Assembly (NCBI GenBank): GCA_947494205.1
Contig: CANLUH010000012.1
Span: forward strand, 1 to 64,000
Reading direction: 5' to 3'
Length of the DNA: 64,000 nt
DNA from: an uncultured Flavobacteriaceae bacterium
GTDB taxonomy: Bacteria; Bacteroidota; Bacteroidia; Flavobacteriales; Flavobacteriaceae
A model generated the notes under the pieces. It searched no databases. It was not told where the DNA came from and saw only the letters and a program-made list of their open reading frames with translations. Both the position numbers and the translations under genes were made by a program. Positions 16,838 through 26,369 of this stretch are shown here, one piece after another (within the stretch, counting starts at the first letter, position 1; every line of letters begins with the position of its first letter).

Positions 16838-16999
16838 ATTTATGTACGATTAAGCGCTGTTTTTATAATTTTAAAGTAGTAAAATGAATAGAGGTTACTT
16901 ACTTGCAAACAATTATGTAAATTTGCAGTCTCTAAAAAAATAAAGAGACAAAGTAAATATAATCATTCTTGTTTAAGAATACCCTTATAATTTCTGAAA

Positions 17000-18316
17000 G
17001 TGATACATAAAAAGAAAGTTGCATTTTATACACTAGGCTGTAAGCTAAATTTTTCTGAAACCTCTACAATAGCTAGAAATTTTACAGAAGAAGGTTTTGA
17101 TCGTGTAGACTTTTCTGAAACAGCAGATATTTATGTCATTAATACCTGTTCTGTAACAGAAAATGCAGACAAACGTTTTAAATCTATAGTAAAGCAAGCG
17201 CAAAAAGCAAACCCGGAAGCATTTGTAGCCGCAGTAGGTTGTTATGCCCAATTAAAACCACAAGAATTAGCAGATGTTAATGGCGTAGATTTAGTTTTAG
17301 GAGCAACCGAAAAATTTAAAATTACAGACTATATAAACGACTTATCTAAAAACGACTTTGGAGAAGTGCATTCTTGCGAAATAGAAGATGCCGATTTTTA
17401 TGTTGGAAGTTATTCTATAGGCGATAGAACAAGAGCTTTTTTAAAGGTACAAGACGGTTGCGATTATAAGTGTACCTATTGTACCATTCCTTTAGCGCGA
17501 GGAATCTCTAGAAGTGATGCTTTAGAAAATGTATTAAAAAATGCAAAGGAGATTTCCGAAAAAGACATCAAGGAGATTGTATTAACAGGTGTAAATATTG
17601 GAGATTACGGTAAAGGGGAATTTGGTAATAAAAAACACGAACATACCTTTTATGAATTAGTAGAAGCTTTAGATACAGTTGAAGGGATAGAACGTTTACG
17701 AATCTCTTCTATAGAGCCCAACTTGCTTAAAAACGAAACTATAGATTTTGTCTCAAAGAGTAGAACCTTTGTGCCACATTTTCATATCCCGTTACAAAGT
17801 GGAAACAATGAAATTTTAAAATTAATGCGTCGTCGTTACATGAAAGAATTGTATGTAGATCGCGTAAATAAAATTAAAGAAGTGATGCCTCATGCCTGTA
17901 TTGGTGTAGATGTTATTGTAGGTTTTCCAGGGGAAACAGATGACCATTTTTTAGATACCTATAACTTTTTAAATACTTTAGATATTTCGTATTTACATGT
18001 GTTTACATATTCAGAAAGAGATAACACAGTTGCGGCTTCAATGGAAGGCGCAGTGTCAAAAAATGTAAGAGCTAAACGTAGTAAAATGTTAAGAGGGTTG
18101 AGTGCGAAATTACGTCGTTCATTCTATGAAAAGCAATTAGGAAGTAAACGCACAGTACTTTTTGAAAGTGAAAATAAAGAAGGCTATATTCATGGTTTTA
18201 CAGAAAACTATGTAAAAGTAAAAGCACCTTGGAATCCAGAGTTGGTAAATACATTACAAGACGTAGAATTAACCAAAATAGATGATGATGGATTAGTGAG
18301 ATTTGAGTTTGTCTAG
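17000..18316 (+). CDS. mtaB: tRNA t6A37 methylthiotransferase MtaB
   Basis: A 438-residue radical SAM enzyme that adds a methylthio group to t6A37 of tRNAs reading ANN codons. The N-terminal UPF0004 domain has the three cluster cysteines C14 (LGCKLN), C50 (NTCSVT) and C81 (VGCYAQ). The radical SAM triad is C154, C158 and C161 in CDYKCTYC. A TRAM-like tail with GYIHGFTENYVKVK ends the protein. LGCKLN places it with MtaB and not MiaB or RimO. A TAAATTTG -7 box lies at 16918-16925 but its -33 element is poor. Confidence 0.93.
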   Translation: MIHKKKVAFYTLGCKLNFSETSTIARNFTEEGFDRVDFSETADIYVINTCSVTENADKRFKSIVKQAQKANPEAFVAAVGCYAQLKPQELADVNGVDLVLGATEKFKITDYINDLSKNDFGEVHSCEIEDADFYVGSYSIGDRTRAFLKVQDGCDYKCTYCTIPLARGISRSDALENVLKNAKEISEKDIKEIVLTGVNIGDYGKGEFGNKKHEHTFYELVEALDTVEGIERLRISSIEPNLLKNETIDFVSKSRTFVPHFHIPLQSGNNEILKLMRRRYMKELYVDRVNKIKEVMPHACIGVDVIVGFPGETDDHFLDTYNFLNTLDISYLHVFTYSERDNTVAASMEGAVSKNVRAKRSKMLRGLSAKLRRSFYEKQLGSKRTVLFESENKEGYIHGFTENYVKVKAPWNPELVNTLQDVELTKIDDDGLVRFEFV

Positions 18317-18340
18317 CCTTATTAGTAATTTAATTTATAA

Positions 18341-18381
18341 ACATAAAAAAACCGAAGCTAATACTTCGGTTTTTTTATGTT
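18341..18381. terminator. Bidirectional terminator between mtaB and the small GNAT-like gene
   Basis: ACATAAAAAAACCGAAG pairs with its complement across a 6-base loop; A and T runs flank both sides. It serves the convergent genes ending at 18316 (+) and 18396 (-). Confidence 0.85.
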
Positions 18382-18395
18382 TTAATGTTTAGTAA

Positions 18396-18692
18396 TTAAA
18401 TTCTTACTCCAACAGGAAGTAAGCTTTTGTATTGCCTATTGCGTCTAATAAACTTTGCAATTTCAGGGCTTGTAGGGACAACACTTAAATTACGGTCTTT
18501 TACATTTTCGAATACTAATTTTAAAAATTCAGTAGTGAAGTTTTCATCGGAAATGCCTTCAGGAATAATTAACTTGGTAAGGAAGATTTTGCGTTCTTGA
18601 AGAGAGTATTCAATCTTTGCAAAATGATCGTCCATTTTTAATTCAAATTGACGTAAAAAATCATTGTCAACTAGTTCAGCAGCATCAATCAT
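18396..18692 (-). CDS. Small GNAT-fold (YjdJ-type) protein with degenerate acetyl-CoA loop
   Basis: A 98-residue protein resembling the single-domain GNAT family PF14542. Matching segments are FAKIEYSLQERKIFLTKLIIP (the beta strands) and LSVVPTSPEIAKFIRRNRQY, the VxPxCPxVxxYIxRHxxY signature. The RGxG acetyl-CoA loop expected between them is replaced by ISDENF, and the signature Cys is Ser, so acetyl-CoA binding is doubtful. The gene stands alone, with a convergent terminator at its 3' end. Confidence 0.6.
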   Translation of the reverse strand: MIDAAELVDNDFLRQFELKMDDHFAKIEYSLQERKIFLTKLIIPEGISDENFTTEFLKLVFENVKDRNLSVVPTSPEIAKFIRRNRQYKSLLPVGVRI

Positions 18693-18813
18693 AATATATA
18701 AAATTTAATTTTTTAAGTAGGAAATCAAAAATAGTACCACTATTTTTACAACTTTACTGCGCGAATTTACGAATTTTTTTTCGTTTTAACGTGTTGTTTA
18801 CTGTTAAATACTT

Positions 18814-19476
18814 ATGAATCAAGACCTAATACACGTGTATTTGATGCCTGGCATGGCAGCAAATCCTTCTATATTTGATAATATTAGCTTACTAGAATCG
18901 CAATTTAGAATTCATAAATTACATTGGTTTATACCAGAAGAAAACGAATCGCTAAGTGATTATGCATTACGAATGACTAAACATATAAAACATGAGAATA
19001 TTGTGTTAATTGGGGTGTCGTTTGGAGGAATTTTGGTACAAGAAATGAGTAGACACATTAAGTTGCGTAAACTTATAATTGTATCTAGTGTTAAAACAAA
19101 ACACGAATTACCTAAGCGTATGAAGGTTTTACGGGCCACAAAGGCATATAAATTATTACCTACACAATTAATGAGTAATATAGATTTATTAGCCAAGTTT
19201 GCTTTTGGAGATACCATTACTAAGCGTATAGAATTGTATAAAAAATACCTATCGGTTAACGATAAACGCTATTTAGATTGGGCTATAGAACAAGTAATTA
19301 ATTGGGGGCAAGATAAAGCCATGCCAGAAGTTATACACATTCATGGCGAAAAAGACGGTGTGTTTCCATGCGTTAATATAGAGGACTATATTCCAATTAA
19401 AAATGGAACACATATTATGGTTATTAATAAATATAAGTGGTTTAATGAGAATTTACCACAATTAATTTTAGGTTAA
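18814..19476 (+). CDS. Alpha/beta hydrolase
   Basis: A 220-residue cytosolic hydrolase. YLMPGMAANPSIF gives the oxyanion region, GVSFGG (67-72) the nucleophile elbow with S69, EKDGVFP the acid-bearing loop, and GTHIMV the catalytic His. Substrate unknown. It lies 53 bases before the lytic transglycosylase on the same strand. Confidence 0.82.
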   Translation: MNQDLIHVYLMPGMAANPSIFDNISLLESQFRIHKLHWFIPEENESLSDYALRMTKHIKHENIVLIGVSFGGILVQEMSRHIKLRKLIIVSSVKTKHELPKRMKVLRATKAYKLLPTQLMSNIDLLAKFAFGDTITKRIELYKKYLSVNDKRYLDWAIEQVINWGQDKAMPEVIHIHGEKDGVFPCVNIEDYIPIKNGTHIMVINKYKWFNENLPQLILG

Positions 19477-19529
19477 AAGAGACCTAGTTCTGCAAAATAG
19501 TTTTAAATTTACGTAAAACGTACCTGAAG

Positions 19530-20459
19530 ATGAAGATTATATACAAAACACTATCATTAATAGGCTGTGTATGCCTTGGCGGATTATTTATTAACGCCTA
19601 TCAAAATGCACCAACAGACGAGAATTTTGAAACCACACGTATAAACGATTACAATGTTTATGCTATACAAGTTCCAGATAATTTAGATTTTGCTGGAGAA
19701 GGCGTACCATTACAAAATCCAGACATTTTAGAACGTATGGATAAAGAATTGTTAGTAAACACCTATTGGCAATCTAATGGTTTGTTAATGTTTAAACGCG
19801 CCAAAAAATACTTTCCTATTATAGAGCCTATTTTAGAAAAAAATGGTATTCCAGAAGATTTTAAATACTTGGCTGTTATAGAGAGTGGTTTAACAAATGC
19901 AAAATCTCCTGCAGGAGCAAGTGGCGTTTGGCAAATAATGAAAGCCACAGGAAGAGAGAATGGTTTGGAAGTTAATAAAAACGTAGACGAACGTTATCAT
20001 TTAGAGAAAGCAACAGAGGTAGCCTGTAAATATCTTAAAAAATCTAAAGAACGATTAGGATCTTGGACGCTAGCAGCGGCAGCTTACAATGCTGGGAATG
20101 CAGGTGTTTCTAGACGTTTAAAGGCCCAAGACGTTACTACCTATTACGATTTATTATTAGGAGAAGAAACAGGGCGTTATGTCTTTAGAATAATAGCGTT
20201 AAAAGAAATTCTATCGCATCCAGATAAATATGGATTTAATTTTAGAGACAAAGATTTATATAAGAACATTCCAACTTATAAAGTAGGCGTAGACACTGCT
20301 GTTACAGATTTTTCTCAATTTGCTAAAAAATTCGATATTAATTATAAAATATTGAAACTGCACAACCCTTGGCTAAGAGAAAATATACTTAATAATAAGT
20401 CTAGAAAGCAATACTATATAGACATGCCAGAAAAAGGCTATTATTCTAAAGTAGAGTAG
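19530..20459 (+). CDS. Lytic transglycosylase (SLT/MltD family)
   Basis: A 309-residue exported murein enzyme. Residues 1-25 form a signal segment. The catalytic domain has E118 in AVIESGLTNAKSPAGASGVWQIM, followed by the AYNAGNAGV motif, both hallmarks of family 1 lytic transglycosylases that cut peptidoglycan to 1,6-anhydro products. No LysM repeat is visible at the C-terminus, although MltD often has them. A terminator follows at 20483. Confidence 0.9.
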   Translation: MKIIYKTLSLIGCVCLGGLFINAYQNAPTDENFETTRINDYNVYAIQVPDNLDFAGEGVPLQNPDILERMDKELLVNTYWQSNGLLMFKRAKKYFPIIEPILEKNGIPEDFKYLAVIESGLTNAKSPAGASGVWQIMKATGRENGLEVNKNVDERYHLEKATEVACKYLKKSKERLGSWTLAAAAYNAGNAGVSRRLKAQDVTTYYDLLLGEETGRYVFRIIALKEILSHPDKYGFNFRDKDLYKNIPTYKVGVDTAVTDFSQFAKKFDINYKILKLHNPWLRENILNNKSRKQYYIDMPEKGYYSKVE

Positions 20460-20482
20460 AAGCATAATAGTATAGAAAACAA

Positions 20483-20516
20483 TAAAGGCGCTAATTATTA
20501 TAATTAGCGCCTTTTG
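20483..20516. terminator. Terminator between convergent genes
   Basis: AAGGCGCTAATTA pairs with TAATTAGCGCCTT, followed by T-rich sequence. It separates the transglycosylase (+) from the TPR-like gene (-). Confidence 0.8.
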
Positions 20517-20535
20517 TTATGTTGCAATACTAAAA

Positions 20536-21117
20536 TTATCTTCTACCAGCACGACGTTGTTGTCTCATAGAACCCCCTTGTCCATAATGTTGTTTAGGCA
20601 TTTGTGCACGCTTCATATTATTCTTCATTTCCTTAATCTGCTCTTTTAGCATGCCTTGCTTATCTAATTTCTGAGCTTCATTAATTAATAAAGTAGCTTC
20701 TTGTTTTCTACGTTTAGAAAAAGCAATACCAGCTAAATTAAGTTTGGCCATGGCTAAATCTTGATCCATAGATAATCCTAAAGACACCGCTTTCTTAAAA
20801 TAACGTTCTGCCTCATTCATATCTGTTTGAGAAACTAGAATACCGTTTAAATAATTAAAATACCCTTGTTGTTTTGTAACTAAGGCTGCCTCAGGGTTTT
20901 TAATTTTATCTAACCAGTTTTTTGCACCAGCCATATCTTGCTTACGTAATTTTAAAAAGGCAAGTAATATAAATTCATTCTTAAAGTACAAGAATATAAA
21001 TATTAACGATAGTAATATTAACATAATTCCGTTACCAATACCACCTTCTGTAAACTGCCAAACTGCAGTTGCTATAATTAAACCAGCAATTATTAATTTA
21101 AATATTTTGTTATACAT
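20536..21117 (-). CDS. Membrane-anchored TPR-like protein
   Basis: A 193-residue protein with two N-terminal membrane helices (about residues 7-20 and 27-55). A helical region follows with pairs such as LRKQDMAGAKNWLDKI, NEAERYFKKAVSLGLSM and LAMAKLNLAGIAFSKRRKQEA, spaced like tetratricopeptide repeats. The basic tail is QHYGQGGSMRQQRRAGRR. Likely a protein-protein interaction factor at the membrane; function unknown. Confidence 0.65.
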   Translation of the reverse strand: MYNKIFKLIIAGLIIATAVWQFTEGGIGNGIMLILLSLIFIFLYFKNEFILLAFLKLRKQDMAGAKNWLDKIKNPEAALVTKQQGYFNYLNGILVSQTDMNEAERYFKKAVSLGLSMDQDLAMAKLNLAGIAFSKRRKQEATLLINEAQKLDKQGMLKEQIKEMKNNMKRAQMPKQHYGQGGSMRQQRRAGRR

Positions 21118-21320
21118 ATTGTATTTTTAATGAAAATGACGACTTAAAAAGCCTTCAAAAGTTGTTATTTATTAATTCAGATTGCAAAGAAACTAATTTT
21201 TAACGAAATAATAAGGCTAACAAAACGTAATTTATACTTTAAAAATTCCATTGTTTACAGGGGATATCTTCAAAAGAAAAAATAATATCTATAGTTATTA
21301 AAATATTTTTAAAATAAGGT

Positions 21321-21350
21321 TTGCGAAATAAAAAAGTCGTTGTATATTTG
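21321..21350 (+). promoter_or_regulatory. Bacteroidota consensus promoter of rpmH
   Basis: TTG (21321-21323), a 19-base spacer and TATATTTG (21343-21350) match the consensus exactly. The start codon lies 71 bases further on. The rest of the 304-base gap from 21118 shows nothing else recognisable. Confidence 0.75.
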
Positions 21351-21421
21351 CGCTCAGTTTTGGGGTTATACTTAAAACAATACAAAGCATATAATTTTTC
21401 AGATTTTAAAGATATTATAAA

Positions 21422-21583
21422 ATGAGTAAAAGAACGTTTCAGCCATCAAAAAGAAAGAGAAGAAACAAGCACGGTTTCAGAGAAAGAATGGCATCTGTTA
21501 ATGGTAGAAAAGTATTAGCTCGTAGAAGAGCAAAAGGAAGAAAGAAAATATCTGTTTCATCTGAAACTAGACATAAGAAATAA
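21422..21583 (+). CDS. rpmH: 50S ribosomal protein L34
   Basis: A 53-residue basic protein: [20 protein letters not shown], then [20 protein letters not shown], the full L34 signature. It has its own consensus promoter and a terminator before carB. In many bacteria rpmH lies beside dnaA; here dnaA is about 39 kb away. Confidence 0.97.
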   Translation: MSKRTFQPSKRKRRNKHGFRERMASVNGRKVLARRRAKGRKKISVSSETRHKK

Positions 21584-21607
21584 TGATTAACAATTGTTAA
21601 CATATTT

Positions 21608-21639
21608 AAAGGCGTTACTTAGGTGTAGCGCCTTTTTTT
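21608..21639 (+). terminator. Terminator after rpmH
   Basis: GGCGTTAC pairs with GTAGCGCC (one G-U pair), flanked by an A run and followed by T7. Confidence 0.75.
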
Positions 21640-21682
21640 GTATCTAATTATTACTATTTTTGAAACTCTATAAATCAACACA

Positions 21683-24535
21683 ATGCCAAAGAATTCTAAA
21701 CTAAAATCGATATTAATTATTGGATCAGGTCCAATAATTATAGGACAAGCCTGCGAGTTTGATTATTCAGGAACACAAGCGTTAAGATCGCTTAGAGAAG
21801 ATGGAATTGAAACCATTTTAATAAATTCTAACCCTGCAACTATTATGACTGATCCCTCTATGGCGGATCATGTGTACTTATTGCCATTAAATACAAAATC
21901 GATTATACAAATCCTTAAAGAGCATCCTCAAATTGATGCTGTTTTACCAACCATGGGAGGACAAACTGCTTTAAATTTATGTATAGAAGCAGACGAAAAA
22001 GGAATTTGGGAGGATTTTGGAGTAGAGATTATTGGTGTAAATATAGACGCCATTAATATTACTGAAGATAGAGAGCAGTTTAGAGAGTTAATGCTTAAAA
22101 TTGGAATACCAATGGCGCCTCAAGCAACTGCAACATCTTATTTAAAAGGTAAAGAGATTGCTCAAGAATTTGGTTTTCCTTTAATTATTAGAGCCTCTTT
22201 TACATTAGGAGGAGCAGGAGCCTCATTTGTATATAAAGAAGAAGATTTTGATGAATTATTAACACGTGGTTTGGAAGTGTCTCCAATTCATGAAGTTATG
22301 ATTGATAAAGCCTTAATTGGTTGGAAGGAATATGAGTTAGAATTGCTTCGAGACGCAAACGATAATGTAGTTATTATTTGTTCTATAGAAAATATGGATC
22401 CAATTGGGATTCATACAGGAGATTCTATTACTGTAGCACCAGCAATGACTTTAAGTGATAAAACGTATCAAAAAATGCGTGATATGGCAATCCATATGAT
22501 GCGTAATATTGGTGATTTTGCAGGAGGTTGTAACGTGCAGTTTGCAGTTAGCCCAGATGAAAATGAAGATATTATTGCTATCGAGATTAACCCACGTGTA
22601 TCACGTTCGTCTGCATTAGCAAGTAAAGCAACAGGATACCCAATTGCAAAAGTAGCAGCAAAATTAGCTATTGGTTACCATTTAGATGAATTACAAAATC
22701 AAATTACAAAATCTACGTCGGCTTTATTTGAACCAACATTAGATTACGTTATTGTAAAAATACCACGCTGGAACTTCGATAAATTTGAAGGTGCAGACAG
22801 ACGCTTAGGACTACAAATGAAATCTGTAGGAGAAGTAATGGGAATTGGGCGTTCGTTCCAAGAAGCATTACACAAAGCAACACAATCTTTAGAAATTAAA
22901 CGTAATGGATTAGGAGCGGATGGAAAAGGTTATAAAAATTACGAACAAATTATAGAAAAATTAACCAATGCAAGTTGGGATCGTGTGTTTGTTATTTACG
23001 ACGCTATACAAATGGGAATACCATTAAGTCGTATACATGAAATCACAAGAATAGACATGTGGTTTTTAAAACAATACGAAGAACTATACCTTTTAGAAAA
23101 AGAAATTTCTACGTTCACGATAGATACTATAGAACGCGAACTGTTATTAGAAGCTAAACAAAAAGGATACGGAGACAGACAGATAGCACACATGTTGGGT
23201 TGTCTAGAAAGTCAAGTATACACTAAACGTGAAGCATTAAATATAAACCGAGTGTACAAGTTAGTAGATACTTGTGCAGCTGAGTTTGAAGCCAAAACAC
23301 CATATTACTATTCTACCTTCGAAAATGAAGTAGAAACAGCAGATGGCAAGCGTTTTGCAGATAATGAAAGTAAAGTATCCGATAAGAAAAAAGTAATAGT
23401 ACTAGGATCTGGACCTAATAGAATAGGACAAGGTATTGAGTTCGATTACTGTTGTGTTCATGGTGTTTTAGCTGCCGCTGAATGTGGTTACGAAACCATC
23501 ATGATTAACTGTAATCCTGAAACTGTATCTACCGATTTTGATACTGCAGATAAGTTATACTTCGAACCTGTATTCTGGGAACATATCTACGATATTATTA
23601 AGCATGAAAAGCCAGAAGGTGTTATTGTGCAATTAGGAGGACAAACCGCTTTAAAACTTGCCGAAAAATTAGAACGCTACGGTATTAAAATTCTTGGAAC
23701 TAGTTACAAAGCCTTAGATTTAGCAGAAGATAGAGGAAGTTTCTCTAATATATTAAAAGAGAATAATATTCCTTATCCAGAGTTCGATATTGCCGAAACA
23801 GCAGAAGAAGCATTGGTTGTTGCAGATAAATTAGATTTCCCAATATTAGTGCGTCCGTCTTATGTATTAGGAGGACAGGGTATGAAAATTGTAATTAACA
23901 AAAAGGAATTAGAAGAACACGTTGTTGATTTATTAAGAAGCATTCCTGGAAACAAATTACTATTAGATCATTATTTAGATGGCGCAATAGAAGCAGAAGC
24001 AGATGCGATTTGTGATGGCGAAAATGTTTACATTATTGGTATCATGGAACACATTGAACCTTGCGGAATTCACTCTGGAGATAGTAACGCAACATTACCG
24101 CCGTTTAACCTAGGGAACTTAGTAATGCAACAAATAAAAGACCATACTAAAAAAATTGCTTTAGCATTAAATACAGTAGGTTTAATAAACATACAATTTG
24201 CAATAAAAGACGATACGGTATATATTATTGAAGCCAATCCAAGAGCCTCTAGGACAGTACCATTTATAGCCAAAGCTTACGGAGAGCCATATGTTAATTA
24301 TGCAACAAAAGTAATGTTAGGAGATAAAAAAGTAACCGATTTCGATTTTAAACCAGAATTAAAAGGATATGCCATTAAACAACCCGTATTTTCTTTCAAT
24401 AAATTCCATAATGTAAATAAACAATTGGGACCAGAAATGAAGAGTACAGGAGAAAGTATCTTATTTATAGATGACTTAAAAGATGATGAATTTTACAACT
24501 TATACTCAAGACGTAAAATGTATTTAAGTAAGTAA
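21683..24535 (+). CDS. carB: Carbamoyl phosphate synthase large subunit, lacking the MGS domain
   Basis: A 950-residue protein with two homologous halves: SGPIIIGQACEFDYSG near residue 15 and the matching GSGPNRIGQGIEFDYCC near residue 575, each with an ATP-grasp domain and a GGQTALNL/GGQTALKL loop. It makes carbamoyl phosphate from bicarbonate, ammonia (channelled from CarA) and two ATP for arginine and pyrimidine synthesis. It ends soon after KSTGESILFIDD, about 120 residues shorter than the 1,073-residue E. coli enzyme, so the C-terminal MGS-like domain that binds UMP and ornithine is missing. No frameshift is visible at the end. Confidence 0.96.
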   Translation: MPKNSKLKSILIIGSGPIIIGQACEFDYSGTQALRSLREDGIETILINSNPATIMTDPSMADHVYLLPLNTKSIIQILKEHPQIDAVLPTMGGQTALNLCIEADEKGIWEDFGVEIIGVNIDAINITEDREQFRELMLKIGIPMAPQATATSYLKGKEIAQEFGFPLIIRASFTLGGAGASFVYKEEDFDELLTRGLEVSPIHEVMIDKALIGWKEYELELLRDANDNVVIICSIENMDPIGIHTGDSITVAPAMTLSDKTYQKMRDMAIHMMRNIGDFAGGCNVQFAVSPDENEDIIAIEINPRVSRSSALASKATGYPIAKVAAKLAIGYHLDELQNQITKSTSALFEPTLDYVIVKIPRWNFDKFEGADRRLGLQMKSVGEVMGIGRSFQEALHKATQSLEIKRNGLGADGKGYKNYEQIIEKLTNASWDRVFVIYDAIQMGIPLSRIHEITRIDMWFLKQYEELYLLEKEISTFTIDTIERELLLEAKQKGYGDRQIAHMLGCLESQVYTKREALNINRVYKLVDTCAAEFEAKTPYYYSTFENEVETADGKRFADNESKVSDKKKVIVLGSGPNRIGQGIEFDYCCVHGVLAAAECGYETIMINCNPETVSTDFDTADKLYFEPVFWEHIYDIIKHEKPEGVIVQLGGQTALKLAEKLERYGIKILGTSYKALDLAEDRGSFSNILKENNIPYPEFDIAETAEEALVVADKLDFPILVRPSYVLGGQGMKIVINKKELEEHVVDLLRSIPGNKLLLDHYLDGAIEAEADAICDGENVYIIGIMEHIEPCGIHSGDSNATLPPFNLGNLVMQQIKDHTKKIALALNTVGLINIQFAIKDDTVYIIEANPRASRTVPFIAKAYGEPYVNYATKVMLGDKKVTDFDFKPELKGYAIKQPVFSFNKFHNVNKQLGPEMKSTGESILFIDDLKDDEFYNLYSRRKMYLSK

Positions 24536-24555
24536 ATAAAATACATGTTATAATT

Positions 24556-24592
24556 AAAGCGCCTTAAAACTTGTTTTAAGGCGCTTTTTTTT
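24556..24592 (+). terminator. Terminator after carB
   Basis: AAAGCGCCTTAAAAC pairs with GTTTTAAGGCGCTTT across a minimal loop and is followed by T's. Confidence 0.9.
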
Positions 24593-24721
24593 AAAAAGGA
24601 CTAGTTTTTTTATGATTATGTCGTTTTATTACTAGATATAAAATGATAAAAATCAGTTTTTGATAAAAAAAATAGTAAATTTACTTGTTAATTATATCTA
24701 ATAAAAAACAACGTATTACTA

Positions 24722-25276
24722 TTGGAAAAAGCTACTAGATTCAATTTTATTAAAAAACAGACATTACTTTTATGTATTGTAATGCTATCTACCTGTGCCT
24801 TATTTGCACAAAAAACTGTTTTCGATATTAGTCGTTCTGGTACTGTAGCAGAACTTGACGAACTCTATAAACAAAATCCTAATATTATAAATACGGCTAA
24901 TGAGAATGGCTATTCACCTCTTGTATTAGCATGCTACAGTGGTAATGATGCTGTTGTTACATTTTTAGCAGATAAAGTAGAAAACATTAACGGAGCAACA
25001 AATTATGGCTCGCCTTTAATGGCTGCAACAGTAAAAGGCCATATTAAAATTGTAAACATATTATTAAAATACAAAGCCGACCCTAATATAACCGACGTAA
25101 AAGGAGTAACTGCTGCCCATTATGCGGTTATGTTTAGAAAATACAGTATTATAGAAATGCTAGTAGAAGCTAAAGCAGACTTTAGCTTAAAAGATAATAA
25201 TGGTAAATCTGCATTAGATTATGCCAAAAACTATAATGACGAAAAAATAAATAAATTGTTAAATATAAAACTATAG
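24722..25276 (+). CDS. Secreted ankyrin-repeat protein
   Basis: A 184-residue protein. The start appears to be TTG at 24722, giving a signal peptide that ends LFAQK (about residue 31). Four or five ankyrin repeats follow, with recognisable NENGYSPLVLACYSGNDAVV, TNYGSPLMAATVKGHIKIV and NGKSALDYAKNYNDEKI segments. It lies three bases before the DOMON protein gene, so the two are probably co-expressed. Likely a periplasmic protein-binding module; partner unknown. Confidence 0.8.
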   Translation: MEKATRFNFIKKQTLLLCIVMLSTCALFAQKTVFDISRSGTVAELDELYKQNPNIINTANENGYSPLVLACYSGNDAVVTFLADKVENINGATNYGSPLMAATVKGHIKIVNILLKYKADPNITDVKGVTAAHYAVMFRKYSIIEMLVEAKADFSLKDNNGKSALDYAKNYNDEKINKLLNIKL

Positions 25277-25279
25277 ACT

Positions 25280-26062
25280 ATGAAGAAAATTACTTTTTTA
25301 TTACTTTTTTTAGCTGCTAATACATTATTAGCGCAAACTTGGACAACAGGACAAGTGTCTCTAGATACTGGAGATAACTTTTCTGTTCAGTACGATATTA
25401 ACGTGGGGACTAGTACGGTTACTATGACTATGATAGGAAACCAAAACGTATGGTTAGCTGTAGCGCCTGGTGTTGCTGCTGGTAACGGTATGGGAAATGC
25501 TGGTGATGATGTTGCTGTTTATTCGTCTTCAGGGTTACAAGATAGAAATATGCCAGCTGGTACAGGAACTCCTCTTGTAGACACAAATGATTGGACTTTA
25601 GTAAGTGATAATACATCAGGTGGATTAGTAACAGTAATAGCTACAAGAGCTATAGATACAGGAAATGCTGACGATTTTGTATTCCCAACGTCTGCACAAG
25701 CGTTACCAATATTATGGGCTCATGGAAATGGTTCAACTGCATTTGGTTACCATGGTTTTGGAAACAAAGCTGGTGTAGTTGCTAATATTACATTAAGCAC
25801 ACCAGATTTTGAATCTGAAATTAGAGAATTCTCTATTCACCCTAATCCAAGTTCATCTACAATGAATATTGGTTTACCTTCTTTAGTTGATGGATTAACA
25901 GTTGAAGTATACGATATATTAGGAAAGAAAGTATACGCAGATAACTTAAATACATTATCTACAAGCATCGACGTGTCTACATGGAACAGCGGTATGTTTT
26001 TAGTTAAATTATCTTCTGTTGAAGGTGATATATCTTTAACTAAGCGTTTTGTGAAAATGTAA
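25280..26062 (+). CDS. DOMON-domain protein secreted by the type IX system
   Basis: A 260-residue protein with a signal peptide (cut near LLAQT), a DOMON-like beta-sandwich (about residues 20-175, with NVWLAVAPG and an HGNGSTAFGYHGFGNKAG tail resembling haem- or sugar-binding DOMON domains), and a T9SS type A C-terminal domain (about 188-260) with FSIHPNPSS, VEVYDILGKKVY and GMFLVKLSS. It should be exported across the outer membrane, where the C-terminal domain is removed. Ligand unproven. Confidence 0.8.
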   Translation: MKKITFLLLFLAANTLLAQTWTTGQVSLDTGDNFSVQYDINVGTSTVTMTMIGNQNVWLAVAPGVAAGNGMGNAGDDVAVYSSSGLQDRNMPAGTGTPLVDTNDWTLVSDNTSGGLVTVIATRAIDTGNADDFVFPTSAQALPILWAHGNGSTAFGYHGFGNKAGVVANITLSTPDFESEIREFSIHPNPSSSTMNIGLPSLVDGLTVEVYDILGKKVYADNLNTLSTSIDVSTWNSGMFLVKLSSVEGDISLTKRFVKM

Positions 26063-26086
26063 TATAGTTACATTATAAAATATTTT

Positions 26087-26120
26087 AAAAGCCTTCAATA
26101 CATATTGAAGGCTTTTTTTA
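26087..26120 (+). terminator. Terminator after the DOMON gene
   Basis: AAAAGCCTTCAATA pairs with TATTGAAGGCTTTT, then T's. The region from 26121 to 26311 has no open frame or structure I can support. Confidence 0.85.
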
Positions 26121-26311
26121 TGGGCTATATATACTGTTTTTTTAATGATACAGTTGTTATCAGCTTAAATTATAACATCATTAACAATAGACCAGAGAGG
26201 CTTTTAAAACCCGTCTAGTCTGTTAATTAGTTTGGAATGTTTCTATAGAAATGAAAAGAGCTTTTATTAGGCCGTTTTAAACTATAAATATGTTAAATTT
26301 TAAGCTTACGG

Positions 26312-26341
26312 ATACAAAAAAAAGCCTCAATTAAGAGGCTT
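26312..26341 (-). terminator. Terminator after the YceI gene
   Basis: AAGCCTC pairs with GAGGCTT; on the minus strand a run of T's follows. It lies 29 bases past the YceI stop codon. Confidence 0.8.
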
Positions 26342-26369
26342 ATATTTATATGTTTAGTAAGTAATTTAA

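Noticed and set aside
16903-16925. Full consensus promoter before mtaB
   Set aside because: TAAATTTG is present but TTG lies only 12 bases upstream, far from the 19-base spacing.
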